DNA of 64,000 nt from positions 8,048,587 through 8,112,586 of the forward strand of contig JADWOT020000010.1 in NCBI GenBank assembly GCA_036345935.2, written 5' to 3'. Positions 60,611 to 64,000 of the stretch are shown here, one piece after another (positions within the stretch are counted from its first letter, which is position 1; each line of letters opens with the position of its first letter). Both the position numbers and the translations under genes were made by a program. The stretch comes from Taenia hydatigena. Taxonomy: Eukaryota; Platyhelminthes; Cestoda; Cyclophyllidea; Taeniidae. The notes under the pieces were generated by a model, which saw nothing but the letters and a program-made list of their open reading frames with translations, was not told the origin of the DNA and did not search any database.

Positions 60611-63600
60611 TGAAGTATGTGTGACAGTTTTTTCACTGCCCCCACACTTTAAGCGAGGATGGAGTCCACACTCCCGACTGAACACTGACCACAAACATCC
60701 AATATTTGAGGCGCTATTGTTTTGCGGAGGCAAAGGCACAGTTATTGAAAAGATGCCATCGAGCTGATCTCTACATATGCCTTTATCTAGCAGACCTCTG
60801 CCCATGAATCCGTAAATCCTTCAATGCCTGCTCAGTAGTTGCAGTCGCGGGCATCGTTCCTCGTATAGGCATCACTGGATTAGATCGCTTTACGGCTTCC
60901 AATTTGGTTTAAATTAATTTTGCAGGCAAATTTTTGGAAGAGAGGGGAGTGGCATTGGGTTGGTAACTTCGATCATTCATGAGGTCAGGGTATCAGGAGG
61001 TATTCATAATTTGGTCTGAAAATGTTTTCTTAGACGTAGCATTGTCGGTGTAATGACCTTTTTCTCTAGCAAAATTGGGCTTCCCCATCACCCAAGCATG
61101 AGTACTCTCCTCCAGTTGTGCAGACGCAGTGATGTCATTTGGGAAGGGTTATGCTATTGCCCTTATTCCTCGTTGAATCAAGTGGATAGTGGGTGCATTT
61201 GTTCAAACTGCAGAAAAAGAGTATCATTTGCGTTGAATAGACGAGTTGCGTGAGACCGCAGCCTTAAAAATCTGCGGCGATTGCGTTAAAAGCTAAAGGA
61301 AGTTTTTCGTGAAAATGCCTTTACAGTGTGTGCGTATGCGATGGTAGGATGAAGGCACGCTTAAGTTTACGGGAGCATATTGAAAGGGAAGGAGAGGTAA
61401 AATTGCCTGAATGTGGCATTGCTGCACTTCAACGCTGCTAAGCAGTTATCGTGTGTGACAAATGGACAAACGGGATGGAATTGGAGGTGTAGGCCTTTTT
61501 AGAAGTGAAAAAAGAGGAGAAGGTTGGGTTAAGTGCCTTCGAAAAGGTGGTTATCACCGCGTGAATTGCAAGTCACGTACCATGCTGAGACGAAACTGGC
61601 TACAATACGGCCACCCAAGTGACTGCGAGCAATATCGAGAAGAAAGCAAACATAAGCAATGATAATTGCAAGTGGAGAAGGCAATGAAATTTTTGTGTTT
61701 GGTGAGTCATCGGCGAATATCAAACTGTAGACAAGTTGGTTGCGAGCATCTAGCAGCAGTGTATCCAAAATAAAGAAAATTAGCGGTGTTGAGAAAAAGA
61801 AGACAAAACGAGCTGGAAAATAGCGAACTAATGTGTGTCACATATGTGACGGGAAGATGAAGTGAGGAATAAGACTTGATGAATCGAGGGTATTATTGAG
61901 CTAGAAGAATCCAAAATCTGTTTGGCAGTTGTTTGATACTTATCAAAATGTAATGGCAAAAAGTGGGGGGATTGGGGACTGGTAGGCGGTAGTGGTGTCA
62001 GTTACAAGGATGTATTTAGAGGGAAGAAGCAGTAGTATACGTACAGCTGCGTGAATGTATGTATGATGCAAAAAATAACAGGTAGTTGTAAGGTTCTAAG
62101 GGAAAAAGGTTAATTTGTATTATATGTGTAAGTCGCATGTGTGTGGCGGTAGAAAAAGATGCGAAAATTGTGAGGTGAAATAGCATTATCATCAGAGATA
62201 AGTAATTGGTTATAGGAATAAGTATCATAATTTGTTTAACAATTTAACATCTGTAAAAGAAAGTTGAAGGAAAGCGCATAAAATGAATGAATACATATGC
62301 GAATGGATGGATAAGTGACTAAAACGTGCACTTAGTAGGTGCATGCAGGCGAGTGGATGGGTGAGAGGAAGTCAGAGGAATGGCGAAGGTGCAGGGAAGT
62401 CAACTACCACGGAGACTACCATTTGGGGGTGTGAAAGAACGTGGAAAATAACAAGTATGGCATGGAAGAAAGAAAGGGAGAATTTAGGAAATAATAGTAA
62501 AAGTTTGTGCAATGAGAGTGTATTGAAAGGGGAGAATGTGGAAAAAGGCAAATAGTAGGGGATAATAGGAGATAGGTGGTTAAGACCTACTCCGTTGTTG
62601 GTGAGCGCCTTTCGATCCACATCACCAAACGGGAGCTGTTCTTGCTAAACAATTGGTATATGAAAAAAGATGCAAAAAATAAATGAGAAACAGCGACGCT
62701 TGTAATGATTGCATGGACGGAAGAAAGAATTGGATGGAAGGAAGGCGAGCACTTGGCTGTCAATGTAGGCGGGCTAGGGGCGGGGCTGGAAGGGAGGGAG
62801 GGAGGGAGGAGAATGGAGTGGAGAATGCCGGGTAGAATGGAGAGGAAGGGGCGATGATGAATTTGCATATGGGCGCATGTATGCATGAGTCTGGAAATAA
62901 CAGTAATAGTGGTAAGGTTTTGAAAGGCAAATGGTGAATCGGTAAAGCGAGTGTGTTGCACATGTAAAACAGTGAGATAAAATGGAAGAATTTTGAAGTA
63001 AAACATCATTGTTTAAATATATGCTTGTTGATTTTGAAGAAGTAAATAGGAGTTCAAAAAAGTTGCTTAAATAATGATTGAATGAAAGAAAGAAGGAAAG
63101 AAAATAATCAACTATCAATTGCCAAGACGAGAAGGAACTCTGTAGGTATAATGATAATTACAACAATAGAGTTAAGGGAAGGGTAAGGAAAGTGTGAATG
63201 AATGTAACTTATGTGCAACGGTAGGAAAGCTGAAATGAGAAGTTATACGTAACGAAGCCATGGGTGTCGTGCAAACGGGAAGCACTGAGGCCCTTTATGA
63301 TTGGGTGGTGGGGCACAGAAATAGTGGTGAGAGAGAAGGAGGAAGGAGAATGAGTCTAGTTTTACTTTTAAATGGAAAGGTCTCTTTAAATGTTAGTACC
63401 TTATAAATAGAAATGAGCATATAAAAAGAAAAACGAGATACCTGCAATGAACGCAGAAATGAAGGACAGAAATAAAGAAGGCGAGAATGCATGAATGGGA
63501 TGGGAGGAAAATTAGTGATTATCACTGGAGAAGCATTTGTTGAGAAGAAGATTGGAGGAAAAGAAAAAAGGAGGAGAGGAGGGAAAGAATGTTGCACGAG

Positions 63601-64000
63601 TAATGGGGTCGGGAGGGAGGTGAGGAGGAAAAGACGGAACGGGAAGTGTGAGAGAGAGAAAAAAGGCACGAGAAATAGTTGATAAACTAAAGTTGATTAC
63701 GTACCTAAGCAGCCGTAAAGACAATATTTGGTTTCGAAGCTCACTTTAACCACCTGTGCTGTGAAAAGGCAGTTGACAACGAAAAGGATGTAATGTTTGA
63801 TCAAAGTGTAGACAGTGCCGATAAAGAGTACTGTGGGAGCTTTAAGGCTCGGTGCTCAGATCATTAAATGCCAAAGACGAGGTGCACCTCTTGCTCTCAA
63901 GCTCCCCCTTAAAGGTAGCTTATTATGGACACAAGGTCGAGCAGACGAAATGCCTCTAGGCTTCATTGCTGATGTGGTGATAACACGTTCATTCTCTCAT
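60610..64000. other. Single-copy, purine-rich plus strand, no gene assigned
   Basis: From about 61.4 to 63.7 kb the plus strand is conspicuously A/G-rich (GGAAGGAGGAA-type runs), so minus-strand frames such as 62587-63009 and 63295-63669 are Ser/Pro/Phe/Leu-rich and look low-complexity rather than coding. An acceptor-like CCTTTTTCTCTAG near 61070 precedes a 60-codon frame of unknown meaning. Confidence 0.45.
62769..62812 (+). repeat. G-rich tract with (GGGA)n, G-quadruplex-like
   Basis: GGCGGGCTAGGGGCGGGG is followed by five or more AGGG units within about 44 bases, so at least four G-runs of three or more with short loops are present on the plus strand. Confidence 0.75.

Noticed and set aside
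61529..61768. FADD string in a minus-strand frame, reminiscent of a reverse transcriptase active site
   Set aside because: No flanking RT blocks, the frame is short and low-complexity, and nothing else suggests a retroelement.
62587..63118. Long Ser/Pro/Leu-rich minus-strand frames
   Set aside because: They arise from the purine-rich plus strand, and several overlapping frames are open at once, typical of low-complexity DNA.

Overview
This is eukaryotic, gene-poor DNA, most likely from a taeniid tapeworm (Taenia/Echinococcus group). Four things support that: spliced genes with GT-AG introns, moderate GC, no operons or Shine-Dalgarno sites, and one clear member of the taeniid oncosphere-antigen family (the EG95/45W/TSOL18 type). 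That family consists of a signal-peptide exon, one fibronectin type III (FnIII) domain and a short hydrophobic C-terminal tail. The species cannot be fixed from the sequence alone. I found no tRNA, rRNA, CRISPR array or complete transposon by eye.

The only complete gene I can defend is on the minus strand at 47615-48795. It has two exons and encodes 176 residues: signal peptide, FnIII with three N-glycosylation sequons, Thr/Ser linker and hydrophobic tail. A TATA box lies about 40 bases upstream of its ATG. The same promoter layout (the core TCATAGGCT followed 15-22 bases later by a TATA box) recurs before an orphan signal-peptide exon at 32413-32482 and before a small leucine-rich ORF at 30856-31020.

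Nearly everything else is a mosaic of old direct and inverted duplications carrying broken relatives of this family. From left to right: 0.5-2.83 kb is a direct repeat of 22.99-26.10 kb; 2.86-6.95 kb is inverted against 57.70-60.61 kb; 7.0-12.95 kb is inverted against 33.66-39.44 kb; 12.96-14.95 kb is inverted against 25.67-27.64 kb; 15.75-19.1 kb is a direct repeat of 48.92-54.96 kb; 19.7-23.0 kb is inverted against 45.1-47.55 kb; and 39.77-40.30 kb is inverted against 55.14-55.72 kb. The 7.0-12.95/33.66-39.44 kb arms each hold a convergent pair of decayed genes. One (A) has a signal exon and FnIII exon. The other (B) ends in a Thr-rich stalk and a hydrophobic tail. Another conserved but unidentified multi-exon gene (D) sits in the 13.7/26.8 kb arms.

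Single-copy stretches lie at 27.64-33.66, 40.31-42.9, 50.21-52.62, 55.75-57.70 and 60.61-64.0 kb. The last is strongly purine-rich on the plus strand and contains a G-quadruplex-like tract. Overall the window looks like a birth-and-death antigen cluster in which one gene survives among many pseudogene fragments. Repeat boundaries were read by eye and are good to roughly 50 bases.
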